This document shows positions 39,091 to 49,215 of a DNA stretch of 64,000 nucleotides, piece by piece. Source of the DNA: Nostoc cf. commune SO-36 (GTDB lineage: Bacteria; Cyanobacteriota; Cyanobacteriia; Cyanobacteriales; Nostocaceae). The translations under genes were made by a program, and so were the position numbers. The stretch covers positions 4,586,501 to 4,650,500 of the forward strand of contig NZ_AP025732.1 of the NCBI RefSeq assembly GCF_023734775.1, read 5' to 3'. Each line of letters starts with the position of its first letter. Position 1 is the first letter of the stretch. Below the pieces are notes generated by a model that saw nothing but the letters and a program-made list of their open reading frames with translations, was not told the origin of the DNA and made no database searches.

Positions 39091-39111
39091 AACAATAATT
39101 AAATCATTTAA

Positions 39112-39163
39112 GCGGCTACTTTTTGTTGTTATGACACAGCTATCCCAGCCCCGTAGTAGCCGC
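39112..39163 (+). terminator. hairpin after glmU
   Basis: The 9-bp stem GCGGCTACT / AGTAGCCGC (39112-39120 and 39155-39163) begins about 20 bases after the glmU stop. T residues lie in the loop rather than after the stem. Confidence 0.5.
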
Positions 39164-39402
39164 ATACTGTTATCTCCAGCCATTTATTGCATTAGATAGT
39201 AAGGTGTTTTCTGTTGAAGCCCTTCTAGATACTGGTTTTATAGATGGGTAGTTAACGATTAACTCCTAACAATTAGCAGTTTAGGAGTCGTAAATGATTG
39301 CCGCACAAATCGAGATGTGGATGCTGTGGGATATAGGATATTTTGATCTCTATAAAGGCAAAATCATAATTTATCGGACTGATCTTAATCATTAGATTTA
39401 TT

Positions 39403-40747
39403 TTAAAATATTTTCATGTTCCACCACTGATTATTTTGTATTTGCTGAATTTCAATTATCTCTTTTTGTAATTGCTTAACTTTATCTAATTTCGATTCCT
39501 TAGACAATATTTCGATAGCAATTTGAAAGTTTAGAAATTGCTTGTTTATATTTTTTGTTTTTTTGGTATATAGAAGCGCGTGAAATATATGCATCTGAAT
39601 AATTAGGATTTATTTTAACTAACTCATTAAGATTTTCCAGTGCCACATTCGTATCACCTTTTCTATTGTTTGCACAAGCTCTCATATAGTAAGCATCGAA
39701 GCAATTTATATCTTTTTGAATTACAGTAGTATAATCGATTATTGCTTGATTATAATCTTTTAACTCAAAATATAGTTTTGCTCTTTTCAATAAAGCTTCT
39801 TTATATCCACGAGTGAATTTTATTACCCGTGTTAAATCATCTAATGCAGCCTTCTCATTGCTTAATGCAATATAGGCTTCTACTCGATAAAAATAACTGT
39901 CAGTATTTTTTGGTCTAATTTTTATTGCTTCAGTAAAATCAATAATTGCGTCATTGTACTTCTTTAATTCCATATTGATACAGCCCTTCATAAAATAGGC
40001 TTCAAAAGTTTTGGGGTTTATTTTAATAGCTTGCGAATAATCCTCAAGAGATTTTCCATATTCTTTTAATTTTAAAAATAAACTTCCGCGTTTTATATAA
40101 ATATCTAAATTAGAAGGATTTTCCGGTTTGTGGATTATTACATGACTATAATCAGCTATAGCTTTTATGTCGTTGCCTGAAGAAGCATAAACATGGCCTC
40201 TATTTATATATGCATCAGTGTAACTATTATCTATTTCGATAACTTTTGTATAATTCTCTATAGCAGTTTTATAATTATGTCTGTCAGAATGAACACATCC
40301 TCTAAAAAAATAAGCGTCTGCACATTTTGGATTTATATCAATCACTCTTGAGAAATCTTCGATGGCTCCTTTATACTCATTGTGTTTGAGTCTTTCAATA
40401 CCTCTAAAAAGAAAGTCTTCTTCATTTTTAAACAAGTCTTTAATATCACCAATTCTTTGTGTGACTTTTTCACCCAATAACTCAGCACCTTTAGTTACTT
40501 CATTAAATAACCCTGTTACTGCTTTTCCTGTAGCTTTTACTCCTTTTTCTCCTGCTGCACCTCCAAATGCACCACCAGCGATAAGCAAGGGTACTGCTAA
40601 AGGCAGACTAGTAATACCCAGTGCTATACCTGCTGCCAGTGCAGCACCCCCGCCTAAAACAGAACCTGTTGTATTGTCCTTAACAAATTCATTTTCTGAC
40701 AAATCATTAGTACTTGACACTACTTCCTTAACAATTTCCCAATCCAT
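39403..40747 (-). pseudogene. TPR protein with glycine-zipper segment, 3' frameshift
   Basis: The main frame (39500-40747) encodes 415 residues. After a short N-terminus there is a Gly/Ala-rich hydrophobic segment (about 30-75: GSVLGGGAALAAGIALGITSLPLAVPLLIAGGAFGGAAG) of glycine-zipper type, then about nine TPR units of 34 residues (YFFRGCVHSDRHNYKTAIENYTKVIEID). It stops early in the last unit. One extra A in the minus-strand AAA at 39530-39532 shifts the frame; without it the protein continues NFQIAIEILSKESKLDKVKQLQKEIIEIQQ to 39403. The membrane-inserting segment with TPRs suggests a membrane-associated scaffold. Function unknown. Confidence 0.7.
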
Positions 40748-41033
40748 TTTTATAACTCCGTTTAAAAATTTTCTTAAGCAAGAACATACATACTATATTT
40801 TATACTTTGTGAGCTATGGATATGTAACCGTAAACTTACATAAAAAGATAAGTTTCTTTCATTAAAAAATATTGGCATAATATCTAAACCGTTTTGCCAC
40901 GCCACTACAAAAACTAGTTTGTTTTTTGGTCTATCCTAAAGAAACTATCTACATATAATCATTACAGGTGATATAAAAATTAAAGTTTGTTGCATTAGAG
41001 CATCAGATTAGCTAATTTAGCTATAGGTAAAAC

Positions 41034-41261
41034 ATGAGGAAAACGAAACAAGTCACCGCGATTATTGAGCATGAGAAAAACGGCTATATATCGTATTATC
41101 TAAAACTCGATATTGCTAGCCAAGGTAAGACAATCGAAGAAGCAAGCACGTAGTAATTTGGTTGAGGCATTGGATTTTTTGAGACATCTGACCCCTCTGA
41201 AGTCCAAGCTCGGCTAATTACAGAAGTTTTTATTACGCACCTAGAGGTAAATGTTGGGTAA
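41034..41261 (+). pseudogene. hicB-like antitoxin remnant
   Basis: In three frames the stretch reads as one HicB family protein. ATG at 41034 gives MRKTKQVTAIIEHEKNGYIS, which ends at a TAG at 41151. SNLVEALDF follows in another frame and then ETSDPSEVQARLITEVFITHLEVNVG to the TAA at 41259. Two indels, near 41150 and in a T run near 41178-41183, are needed. HicB antitoxins bind HicA and repress their own operon. As given it cannot make the protein. Confidence 0.65.
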
Positions 41262-41334
41262 GCTGCCTGTTCTTTCGGCTGGGGAAGTATATCAAATTTT
41301 GGTATGGAAGTATGGAAGAACTGCTAGAACTTAG
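41251..41334 (+). pseudogene. truncated hicA-like toxin
   Basis: ATG at 41251 overlaps the end of the hicB remnant and reads MLGKLPVLSAGEVYQIL, matching the N-terminus of HicA mRNA-interferase toxins (GKLPVLSAREVVQIL type). It then loses similarity and stops at 41332. The double-stranded-RNA-binding core with the catalytic His is missing, so it is inactive. The DUF29 gene starts inside it at 41312. Confidence 0.6.
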
Positions 41335-41734
41335 GCAATTTCTAGAACAAGGCAAAATCCATGAGGCGTTGCTGTTGGTGGATGAGTTAGAAGAAATGAG
41401 CCTCAGTGACAAAATCAATAAAGTTGATAGTTATGGTGTAATTCTGCTCATCCATTTAATTAAACAAAACGCCGAAAAACGTTCTACTCGCTCTTGGGAT
41501 GTTTCGATAGAAAATACAGTGCGGGAAATCAACAAAATAAACAAGCGCCGCAAATCTGGTGGTTATTACTTGAATCAAGCAGAATTAATCGATATTCTGC
41601 AACAAGGATATCAAGTGGCAGTGAAAAGAGCGGCGCTAGAAGCTTTTGAGGGGCATTATGAAGCCCAAGAATTGGCTGCAATGGTTGACCAGGAAAAAAT
41701 CTTAACTCAGGCGCTAGAATTTATTCAACAATAG
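41312..41734 (+). CDS. DUF29 family protein
   Basis: A 140-residue helical protein. MEELLELRQFLEQGKIHEALLLVDELEEMS, VILLIHLIKQNAEKRSTRSWDVSIENTVREI and NKRRKSGGYYLNQAEL are the DUF29 signature. The family is large in cyanobacteria and has no established function. The start at 41312 overlaps the hicA remnant; the next Met would remove the first helix only if the start were wrong. The end overlaps the stop of the convergent isoaspartyl peptidase gene. Confidence 0.85.
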   Translation: MEELLELRQFLEQGKIHEALLLVDELEEMSLSDKINKVDSYGVILLIHLIKQNAEKRSTRSWDVSIENTVREINKINKRRKSGGYYLNQAELIDILQQGYQVAVKRAALEAFEGHYEAQELAAMVDQEKILTQALEFIQQ

Positions 41735-42678
41735 CCAATCAATTCACTATCATTCCACTCCAAGGTGTCGCCAATTTTTTCGCCGTCATGGTAGGCGGCG
41801 AGTAAGATTTCGCTAGTTTTCCCCCAAGCGATCGCTCCACTAACATCTAAGGCGATCGCTCCCAAATCCCTTTTATTCTGATTCGCTTCTCCAAAGGATC
41901 GCTGCATCGCCTCCTTCAGAGACATACCATCAGTGACACGTACTACAATGCGGGGAGCTAAACACTCATCAATGATATCTTCCCCAATGCCAGTACAACT
42001 AACACCAGCATTACTAGTCGCGTAATTACCTGCTGGCATTGCCGAATCACTGACCCTGCCAATCCGCTCAAAGCCTTTACCACCAGTAGAAGTGCCGACA
42101 GCTAACTTACCAGATATATCTAAAGCTACTACACCGATAGTGCCACGTCCAGCATTGCTAGTTTCTACCAGTTCGGGTTCTGCTACCACGCCAGCCATTG
42201 CGCTTTTAAAATTATCCTGGCGTTCTTGTATCCACTCTTGTAACCGCAAATCAGTTAAAGCGTTATAGCTGGGAAGTTGCATTTCCCGCGCCAACTCAGC
42301 CGATCCGAAATCTGATAGCACTCGGTCTGGTGAGTTCTGTAAGAATTGTGCCAACTCAATGGGATTTTTCACCCGCGAAATATTAATCACACCACTAAAC
42401 CGCCCTAATGCGCCATCCATCAGGGAAGCACTCATGCGGATTTGTCCATCAGATTGCAATACTGAACCAGTACCAGCATTAAAACGGGGGTTATCTTCGA
42501 GCATTTGGCAACCATGCACCACCGCCTCAGAGGCAGTTGCTCCTGACAATAGCAGAGAATAGACTTCTTCTATTACTGTATGGAGCGATCGGCGCACTGC
42601 CTCCAGTCCTCCCTTACCGTGGAGAGAACTACCAGCCCCCCCATGAATAATTAATTTAGGTTGCACCTGTGACTCCAT
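41725..42678 (-). CDS. isoaspartyl peptidase / plant-type L-asparaginase
   Basis: A 317-residue Ntn-hydrolase. The N-terminal IIHGGAGSSLHGKG, NPRFNAGTGSVLQSDG and the autoprocessing Thr in NAGRGTIGVVALDISG (about residue 174) are conserved, as are GTSTGG and DSAMPAGNYA. The precursor cleaves itself before that Thr to form alpha and beta subunits. It hydrolyses isoaspartyl dipeptides, which could come from cyanophycin breakdown (beta-Asp-Arg), and asparagine. Its start is one base from the DUF2256 stop, so the two are probably co-transcribed. Confidence 0.92.
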   Translation of the reverse strand: MESQVQPKLIIHGGAGSSLHGKGGLEAVRRSLHTVIEEVYSLLLSGATASEAVVHGCQMLEDNPRFNAGTGSVLQSDGQIRMSASLMDGALGRFSGVINISRVKNPIELAQFLQNSPDRVLSDFGSAELAREMQLPSYNALTDLRLQEWIQERQDNFKSAMAGVVAEPELVETSNAGRGTIGVVALDISGKLAVGTSTGGKGFERIGRVSDSAMPAGNYATSNAGVSCTGIGEDIIDECLAPRIVVRVTDGMSLKEAMQRSFGEANQNKRDLGAIALDVSGAIAWGKTSEILLAAYHDGEKIGDTLEWNDSELIGYC

Positions 42679-42872
42679 TAATCTCTTGCGCTATTTGCGT
42701 CTGTATTGCGGTTAGTTTCATTTTGAGCTTCAGAACGGCGACGACGACAACGTTCTGAGCAGTATTTCACATCGTCCCAACAATCTTGCCACTTTTTACG
42801 CCATGTAAAAGGACGTTGACATACTGGACAGATTTTTGTCGGTAGGTCAGATTTAGAACGAACACGTCCCAT
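42678..42872 (-). CDS. DUF2256 zinc-binding small protein
   Basis: A 64-residue basic protein with [14 protein letters not shown] and CSERCRRRR. The four Cys (CxxC...CxxxC) very likely bind zinc. This matches DUF2256, small proteins common in cyanobacteria and proteobacteria. Function unknown. It shares one base with the start of the isoaspartyl peptidase gene downstream. Confidence 0.85.
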   Translation of the reverse strand: MGRVRSKSDLPTKICPVCQRPFTWRKKWQDCWDDVKYCSERCRRRRSEAQNETNRNTDANSARD

Positions 42873-43020
42873 AAAAATACTGTGTATATAAGAATTTAAT
42901 TTCTGAGAGAGATGGAAGATAATTATAACCAGTTTGCTACAAAGTCAGGATATCCTTAGCAAACAAATGTTTTGTCAATCTATCTTTGGAGCTATTTTTA
43001 CCTATTTTTTCCAGGAATTA

Positions 43021-43090
43021 GGCACAATTAACGAAAAAGCGTAGACGCTTAGGCTTGCCGCAGGCTACCTCAGAGAACACAGAGAAATAA
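43021..43090. repeat. small palindromic repeat in intergenic DNA
   Basis: AGCGTAGACGCT is a short palindrome, followed by TAGGCTTGCCGCAGGCTA and then ACCTCAGAGAACACAGAGAA. GC-rich pieces of this kind recur in Nostoc intergenic regions. No coding role. Confidence 0.45.
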
Positions 43091-43140
43091 AAGTTTGAAA
43101 GGTTTTTTGCGTAAGTCCTATAAAGTTAAGTTTCGCAAAA

Positions 43141-43804
43141 CTAGCGAATTTGATCCAAACTTCGGTTGAGCCAGTCTTCATACCAATCATAAAAACTCAA
43201 AGGCTGCTCCTCATCACTATCTGGATAAAAATCATCAGGGTTGATGTCATGGAACGCATTACAAAAAGTCAAAGAAGTAGGATATATCCCATTATCATTA
43301 GTACGGTCATCTATCCAAATTTTTCCTGGCTGCTCTCCGGTAACAACTAAACATTGCATAAATTCCACAACCATAATTTGTCATAGTGAGAGTACCATGA
43401 ATAAACTTATCATCAACATAAGCATCACGGTTGGCATTAAGATCCGTATTATTCTTGACAATCAAATCTAAATTATTCCAGGCTTCTGTCAAAGGAAATG
43501 GTTTAGAAAGAATCTCGTATTTTTCTTGGTATAGTTTCTCTGGAATCACATCTTCATACTCAATTCCCAACAATACAGATAACCCGTATCCTGGGCCAGC
43601 ACCACCATTACCAACTTCTAAGAGAAAGTTTCGATATTCGCCTGGTAGTATAATATTGTATCTGGACTCAAACACTTGAATATCTTTGTTACTCAAGCAA
43701 GGTTTAAATTGATATTGGTGTGATTCTGAGCCAAAAACCTCAAATGTAGCGTCTAAAATAGCTAATTGAGTTAACTTTTTCTTTAATTGTAAAACTTTAT
43801 TCAT
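43141..43804 (-). pseudogene. SMI1/KNR4-family immunity-like protein, frameshifted
   Basis: Two overlapping frames (43307-43804 and 43141-43374) make one protein of about 220 residues if one A is removed from the plus-strand AAA at 43349-43351. The first frame then reads YGCGIYAMLVVTGEQPGKIWIDDRTNDNGIYP instead of ending in CYRRAARKNLDR. The N-terminal SNKDIQVFESRYNIILPGEYRNFLLEVGNGGAGPGYGL is the SMI1/KNR4 signature. In bacteria this family includes immunity proteins of polymorphic contact-dependent toxins. A short ORF ending FWSA overlaps its start and may be the end of the matching toxin. Confidence 0.7.
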
Positions 43805-43900
43805 TATGCGCTCCAGAATTTGATGGTGGCGCTGCCATATTTTAGATATGGGTCGCTTTTTGCGTCTATGCTGATGGTGAAGCCAGAGGTAGTATTAAGA
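43804..43900 (-). pseudogene. possible toxin C-terminal remnant
   Basis: A minus-strand frame ends NTTSGFTISIDAKSDPYLKYGSATIKFWSA with its stop overlapping the ATG of the SMI1-type gene. The rest of the ORF, up to 43986, is antisense to selO and not meaningful. Position upstream of an immunity-type gene suggests the end of a lost polymorphic toxin. The family is not recognised. Confidence 0.25.
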
Positions 43901-43926
43901 GAAGAATGAATTAAGCTTTGCTCGTA

Positions 43927-45385
43927 ATGACTCTGGCTGAAACTCCGAACTACAAAAATTCTAGCAATCCTTTTCTCTTCCCTCAACTACGAAAGCGCCT
44001 TAGAATCTCTAGGCGATGACTACTACGATGAGGTTGCAGCAGCAGAATTCCCCCAACACATCCTGCGTTGGCGCAATGATGAACTATTACCCCGTTTCGG
44101 TCTAGACCACCAAATAGTCAAAGACGAAGATTTTATCACAGCATTTGGCCAATTTCAGGGGCGCAAACCCTTGTTAGCACTGCGTTACCACGGCTATCAA
44201 TTTGGTGAATATAACGGGCAGTTAGGTGATGGTAGAGGCTTTCTCTACGGGCAAGTACGCGCCAATGATGGCGAATTGTACGATTTTGGCACTAAAGGTT
44301 CTGGGAGAACGCCCTACTCGCGTGGTGGCGATGGTATGCTTACGCTCAAAGGTGGGGTGCGGGAAGTTCTAGCTGCGGAAGCACTGCACTATTTGGGTGT
44401 ACGTACTTCGCGCTGTCTGAGCATGATTGAGACAGGTTTACCACTCTGGCGGGGCGATGAACCTTCGCCGACTCGTTCTTCTGTGATGATTAGAATGAGC
44501 AGCTCTCATATTCGGTTTGGCACTTTTGAGCGACTGCACTATTTTCAGCGTCCAGATTTAACTGAGAAGTTATTAGACCATGTAATTGAACAGTATTATC
44601 AAAACTTAAATACTGAACAAGATAAATACGCACTGTTTTACGCCCAATTAGTTAAACGGGTGGCAGAACTAGTAGCGCAGTGGATGGCGGCTGGCTTTTG
44701 TCATGCAGTCCTGAATACTGACAATATGTCGATTACAGGAGAAAGTTTTGATTATGGCCCTTATGCATTTATCCCTACTTATGACCCATACTTTATAGCT
44801 GCATATTTTGACTATTCTGGACGTTACTGTTACAGTAATCAACCAATTATTTGTAAGCTGAATTTAGAAATGCTCCAGGAACCCTTTAAGGCAATTATTG
44901 ATAAAGGCGATATGGAGGCTAGTTTAGCTAGGTTTGATGAATATTATCAAGCTGAATACAGTTCTCTGATGTTGAAAAAGTTGGGTTTTGTGGAATTGCA
45001 ACATCCACAAGCTGAAGAACTCTTAAATCTGACGATTGAATTCCTGAAGGCGAGCCAAGTTGGTTATCATCAATTCTTCTATGATATGGCTCGTACTTTT
45101 TCATCTAAATGGCGAGATGAACCAGGTTTTGTAATGAATGGTTCAGATATTGTACCAGTACCAGGTGCGTCGGCAATTTTTGATGATTGGTGCATACTAT
45201 ACCACAAAATCTTGAATGATTTTGATAGCGATCGCACCAATTTAATTACCCAAACTTTAGCTGTTCATAATCCCCAAACGGTACTATTAAGACCTGTAAT
45301 TGAGTCTATTTGGCAATCAATTGCTCAGGAAGATAATTGGCAACCTTTTTATGACTTAATCAAGGCAATTCAGTCTCGGAAATAG
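43927..45385 (+). pseudogene. selO: SelO/YdiU protein AMPylase, frameshift near the start
   Basis: The long frame (44171-45385) starts at an internal TTG and lacks the N-terminus. Upstream, ATG at 43927 gives [17 protein letters not shown] in one frame. The other frame then continues [42 protein letters not shown] into the main ORF. One extra T near 43976-43979 explains the break. Restored, it is about 485 residues. Visible motifs are [53 protein letters not shown] and [13 protein letters not shown]. SelO is a pseudokinase fold that transfers AMP to protein Ser, Thr or Tyr residues in redox stress. Confidence 0.88.
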
Positions 45386-45457
45386 TTAAAAAGGGGGCAT
45401 GGGGTATTGACTATTAGTTATTTCTTCTCTGCTCCTCATCTTCCCCACTGCCAACTC

Positions 45458-47296
45458 CTAACTAAACTGCTGGGCATAAAATCGCGCATAGCGATGCTCT
45501 AAGGCTAATAATTCTTCATGGGTTCCTGATTCGACAATTTGTCCTTGTTCAAGAACTAAAATGCGATCGCACCTCCTAACTGTCGATAAACGGTGAGCAA
45601 TAATAAATACTGTCCGTTTTTCCGTCAGTCTTTCTAGCGCTTCTTGTACCAAAGCTTCTGACTCGGAATCTAATGCTGATGTCGCCTCATCAAGAATCAA
45701 GATTTGGGGATTGAGCAAAACAGCACGAGCGATCGCAATTCTTTGTCTTTGTCCACCAGATAAGTTTACCCCACGCTCACCTACCCAAGTCTGATAACCT
45801 TCTGGTAGCTGGCTAATAAATTGATGGGCATTGGCAATTTTTGCCGCCTCTATAACTGCTTTCATCTCAAAAACATCTTGTCCAAAGGCGATATTTTGGG
45901 CAATTGTCCCCGAAAACATGATGGTTTCTTGAGGAACAATGCCAATTTGCCGCCGCAGACTATGTAGTTTCACATCCCGAATATCAACACCGTCAATCAA
46001 TATTTGACCAGCTTCGGGGTCGTAAAAACGGGGCAAAAGATTCACAAAGGTGGTTTTACCAGCACCAGAAGCACCTACAAGAGCGATCGCTTCACCGGGG
46101 GATACTAATAAACTGATATCTTTTAATACAGGCTCACCTGGTTTATAGCCAAAGGAAATATGACGATATTCTACTTTGCCATTGACTGGGGGGAGAGCGA
46201 TCGCATTTGTCTTTTCGATCACCGTTGGCTGAATTGCCATCAATTCAAAAACGCGGTCAACAGATGCTTCACCCTGCTTAAATTCGTTGTAGTTATTCGT
46301 AGTGTGACCAATGGGATCAATTAACAGCGCCGCCGCCGCCAAATAGCTGAAAAAATTCGCCACTGTCAAGTTACCTTGGGAAATTTGCCACGCTCCCACA
46401 ATCAGTAATGATAAGGCACTTAAGGCTTCCAGAAATCCGATGATCGGAATCTGAATCGCTTTCAGGCGTTCGGCTGAGTATTTGGCTTTGAGGCTGCGTT
46501 CAGCTTCATGACCAAAGCGGGCGATTTCGTAATTTTCAGCAGCAAAAGCTTGTACCAAACGAATACCGTTGAAAACTTCCGCGAGGATGGCTGATAAACC
46601 CGATACCCGATTTTGACTTTTTAAGGAATATTTACGTAATCGTTCCCCAAACCAGCCAATTAAAATACCCATCAATGGTGCAATTATCACCGTTGCTAAT
46701 GTCAGTTGCCAATTCAGGTAAATCATGTAAATCGGAATTGCTAGCAACTGCAAAATGCAGGGGATAAAGTCGTGAAATACTTTATTTACCACTTCGCCAA
46801 CGCGGTCAACATCTTCGGTGAGGCGGTAAGATAAATCACCTGATTTTGCCGTTTCAAAATAGCTGAGATTTAGCTTTTGAAGATGGGCGTAGACTTGTTG
46901 GCGGAGATGAAAAGCAACTCTCAAAGCAGCTTTTGCCATGTACATATCTTGTATAGACTGAAACAAGCCTCTGACAAGAAAGACTAAAGCACAACTACCA
47001 GTTATTTGAGCGATCGCTACTACATTACCTTGAGCAAAGGGAATTGCCAATTTGCCGGCGAGATTGATCAACACTAATGTCGCCAGTACATATCCGAAGA
47101 TACCAATAAGTCCCTTGGCGATGGTTCGCCACTGGAGTTTGATATAAGGCAGCAGTTGCCAGTAATTAGAACGCGTTTTCAAGCTGTAACGTCCAAAACA
47201 ATATTTTACTTTGTTTGACGCTAGCAGTTTTTGGTGAGTTTCTGAACAGTTAAAGAATTCAGAAGGTTTATAAGCTAAAAATCTTTTAATTTGCAT
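45458..47296 (-). CDS. ABC exporter, fused membrane and ATPase domains (MsbA-like)
   Basis: About 612 residues from the ATG at 47296. The first ATG at 47329 would add 11 residues encoded by a palindromic repeat and is less likely. Six membrane helices at about 60-350 are followed by an ATPase domain with Walker A GASGAGKTT, signature NLSGGQRQR, Walker B ILILDEATSALD and the H-loop AHRLSTVRR. A homodimer is expected. The family exports lipids, glycolipids or drugs; in heterocystous cyanobacteria some members export envelope glycolipids, but the substrate here is not readable from context. Confidence 0.9.
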   Translation of the reverse strand: MQIKRFLAYKPSEFFNCSETHQKLLASNKVKYCFGRYSLKTRSNYWQLLPYIKLQWRTIAKGLIGIFGYVLATLVLINLAGKLAIPFAQGNVVAIAQITGSCALVFLVRGLFQSIQDMYMAKAALRVAFHLRQQVYAHLQKLNLSYFETAKSGDLSYRLTEDVDRVGEVVNKVFHDFIPCILQLLAIPIYMIYLNWQLTLATVIIAPLMGILIGWFGERLRKYSLKSQNRVSGLSAILAEVFNGIRLVQAFAAENYEIARFGHEAERSLKAKYSAERLKAIQIPIIGFLEALSALSLLIVGAWQISQGNLTVANFFSYLAAAALLIDPIGHTTNNYNEFKQGEASVDRVFELMAIQPTVIEKTNAIALPPVNGKVEYRHISFGYKPGEPVLKDISLLVSPGEAIALVGASGAGKTTFVNLLPRFYDPEAGQILIDGVDIRDVKLHSLRRQIGIVPQETIMFSGTIAQNIAFGQDVFEMKAVIEAAKIANAHQFISQLPEGYQTWVGERGVNLSGGQRQRIAIARAVLLNPQILILDEATSALDSESEALVQEALERLTEKRTVFIIAHRLSTVRRCDRILVLEQGQIVESGTHEELLALEHRYARFYAQQFS

Positions 47297-47316
47297 CTTC
47301 AAAAAAATGAATCTCT

Positions 47317-47340
47317 TGTGGGTGGGCATCTTACCCGCCC
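47317..47340. repeat. GC-rich palindrome over the exporter start
   Basis: GTGGGTGGGCATCTTACCCG forms a stem (GGGTGGGC with GCCC..CCC) around TAAGAT. It covers the first possible start codon of the ABC exporter. Probably a dispersed REP-like element. Confidence 0.45.
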
Positions 47341-47416
47341 TAGTTGTGCAAATTAAATGCGCGACAGCTTACCTACAGAGAGACTCCGCTTCTGAATTTA
47401 GAGTAACAACGCAATA

Positions 47417-47451
47417 AATCTCGTTTCCAGGTTCTAACTGAAAACGAGATT
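47417..47451 (-). terminator. 10-bp hairpin between leftward genes
   Basis: AATCTCGTTT (47417-47426) and AAACGAGATT (47442-47451) form a perfect stem 35 bases after the stop of the 219-residue protein gene. Likely ends that transcript before the ABC exporter gene. Confidence 0.55.
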
Positions 47452-47486
47452 TTAAACCGATATTTATTTGTGCTGTTTATCCCTTG

Positions 47487-48146
47487 TTAGTGCATTTCGT
47501 CGTATTCTGGCGCTTCAACTCGTCTTGCTTCCATCCGAGAAGCAGGCAGAAACTCAGCCCGACGGACTGGAACCAAGGGCGGCGTATTTCCTTGGTAGGG
47601 GTGAATCACTTGTACAGTACGGGCTGGACGCTGGCGGGGTGAGAATAAAGCCAATACCCCAGCAACGACAACACCACCACCAATAGTCAGAGTTGCGCCA
47701 CCCACAGCCCAAAGCATAGGTGAAGACCACCAAGAAGGATTTTGCGGTTGGAATGCTGCTGTTTTTTGTTGGTTATTTTGCTGGGCTAATTGCCACTGCT
47801 GCTGAGTATTGAAATTTTGGACTTGGCCTTGGAGTTGTTGATTTTGCAACTTTAGCTGTTCATTGTCGTTTTTTAAACGCTCTAGCTGCATCTGCGTGTT
47901 CAGCTTTTCCATCTCCAGACGCTGGTCAGTACTGGGAGCAGTCGGTGGCTGACTGGGATACATTGGTTGCCCATAAGGGTTATAAGGATACATTTGTGGC
48001 TGTATTCCTGGCGCTACTACAGCCCCTGGCATTTGCGGAGCAACGGCAAAGTTAGGTTGTAGGGGGGTATTTGTTCCTTTGAGCAATACGAGAGCCGCCA
48101 GCCCAGCTACGGCGACCCCGCCGATAAACGCCATACTCTCACTCAT
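47487..48146 (-). CDS. membrane protein with coiled coil, unknown
   Basis: A 219-residue protein. A hydrophobic helix at about 6-23 (AFIGGVAVAGLAALVLL), a Pro/Tyr/Gln-rich stretch (MYPYNPYGQPMYPSQPP), a coiled coil at about 75-125 (MEKLNTQMQLERLKNDNEQLKLQNQQLQGQV), a second membrane helix at about 145-168 (MLWAVGGATLTIGGGVVVAGVLALF), and a basic C-terminus. Two anchors with a coiled coil between them suggest a membrane scaffold. No family recognised. Confidence 0.65.
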   Translation of the reverse strand: MSESMAFIGGVAVAGLAALVLLKGTNTPLQPNFAVAPQMPGAVVAPGIQPQMYPYNPYGQPMYPSQPPTAPSTDQRLEMEKLNTQMQLERLKNDNEQLKLQNQQLQGQVQNFNTQQQWQLAQQNNQQKTAAFQPQNPSWWSSPMLWAVGGATLTIGGGVVVAGVLALFSPRQRPARTVQVIHPYQGNTPPLVPVRRAEFLPASRMEARRVEAPEYDEMH

Positions 48147-48350
48147 CGCCTTTGCTCCTCAATTGCGGCGTAACTATAATAATCATTTGTGACTGACTCA
48201 CTCTCACACTCATAAATTATGCCTACTTGATTTCACATAATACTCAAACTATAAGCGACTATATCAGCTAGTTTTTTTACATCATGATATCTGATGTTAA
48301 TATTCAAAACCATAATGGTCAAATTGTCTACCAAGGAAGGATAGAAAAAA

Positions 48351-49214
48351 CTACACTGTTATACTTTTTAATCTACTTTTTCCCTGTCTAATCAAGAGGA
48401 GTATTTCTGCTGGTGTTGTTGGTCTTGATGGCTGCTTGAGACTTTGACAAAATTCTGCGATCGCATTTAGTCCCTGCTCTGGTGTACCTTGGGCTAACCG
48501 TTTCACAAAAGCGCTGCCAACGATCACCGCATCTGCGCCCCATTCCTTTACCTGACAGGCTTGTGCGGCTTCAGAAATCCCAAAACCTACACCGATGGGT
48601 TTCTCAGTAACACCACGAATTTGTTTGAGTAAATCTGACACTCGGATTTCGAGTTGCGATCGCACTCCTGTAACCCCTGTGACGCTGACTAAATAAATAA
48701 ATCCTTGGGAAGAACGAGCAATGGACTCTATCCTTTCAGCAGAACTAGTAGGAGCGATCAACAAGATTACATCAATTCCCTTTTCACTAGCTGCTTGGAG
48801 CAAGCTTGCTGCTTCCTCTAAGGGTAAATCTGGTATTACCAGCCCGGCAACCCCAGCAGCAGCAATTGCAGAGAGAAATTTGTCAATTCCCCGGTGCAAA
48901 ATTGGGTTGTAGTACGTAAATAAAACAATAGGCGATCGCAATTTGGGAGTAATCCCTTGCAGCATTTCTAACACCTGCTCTAATTTCGTACCTTTTTCCA
49001 AAGCGCGGGTAGCAGCAGCTTGAATCACTGGCCCATCAGCCAGAGGATCGGAGTAAGGTATGCCCAGTTCTATAATGTCGGCTCCATTACGATCTAGAAT
49101 CTGCAAGGCTTTCGCTGTTGTTTCTAAATCAGGATCGCCAGCAGTGATAAACGGAATTAGAGCGCACTCACCATTGCGCCCAAGAGTTTCAAAACAATCA
49201 GAAATTGCAGTCAT
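48351..49214 (-). CDS. trpA: tryptophan synthase alpha subunit
   Basis: A 287-residue TIM barrel that cleaves indole-3-glycerol phosphate to indole, passed to TrpB. The catalytic Glu and Asp lie in [46 protein letters not shown] and PIGVGFGIS are conserved. The C-terminus, after about 260, is an extension of about 20 residues. The position after ndhL and a DUF3007 gene matches the order in other cyanobacteria. The other trp genes are not here. Confidence 0.96.
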   Translation of the reverse strand: MTAISDCFETLGRNGECALIPFITAGDPDLETTAKALQILDRNGADIIELGIPYSDPLADGPVIQAAATRALEKGTKLEQVLEMLQGITPKLRSPIVLFTYYNPILHRGIDKFLSAIAAAGVAGLVIPDLPLEEAASLLQAASEKGIDVILLIAPTSSAERIESIARSSQGFIYLVSVTGVTGVRSQLEIRVSDLLKQIRGVTEKPIGVGFGISEAAQACQVKEWGADAVIVGSAFVKRLAQGTPEQGLNAIAEFCQSLKQPSRPTTPAEILLLIRQGKSRLKSITV

Positions 49215-49215
49215 T

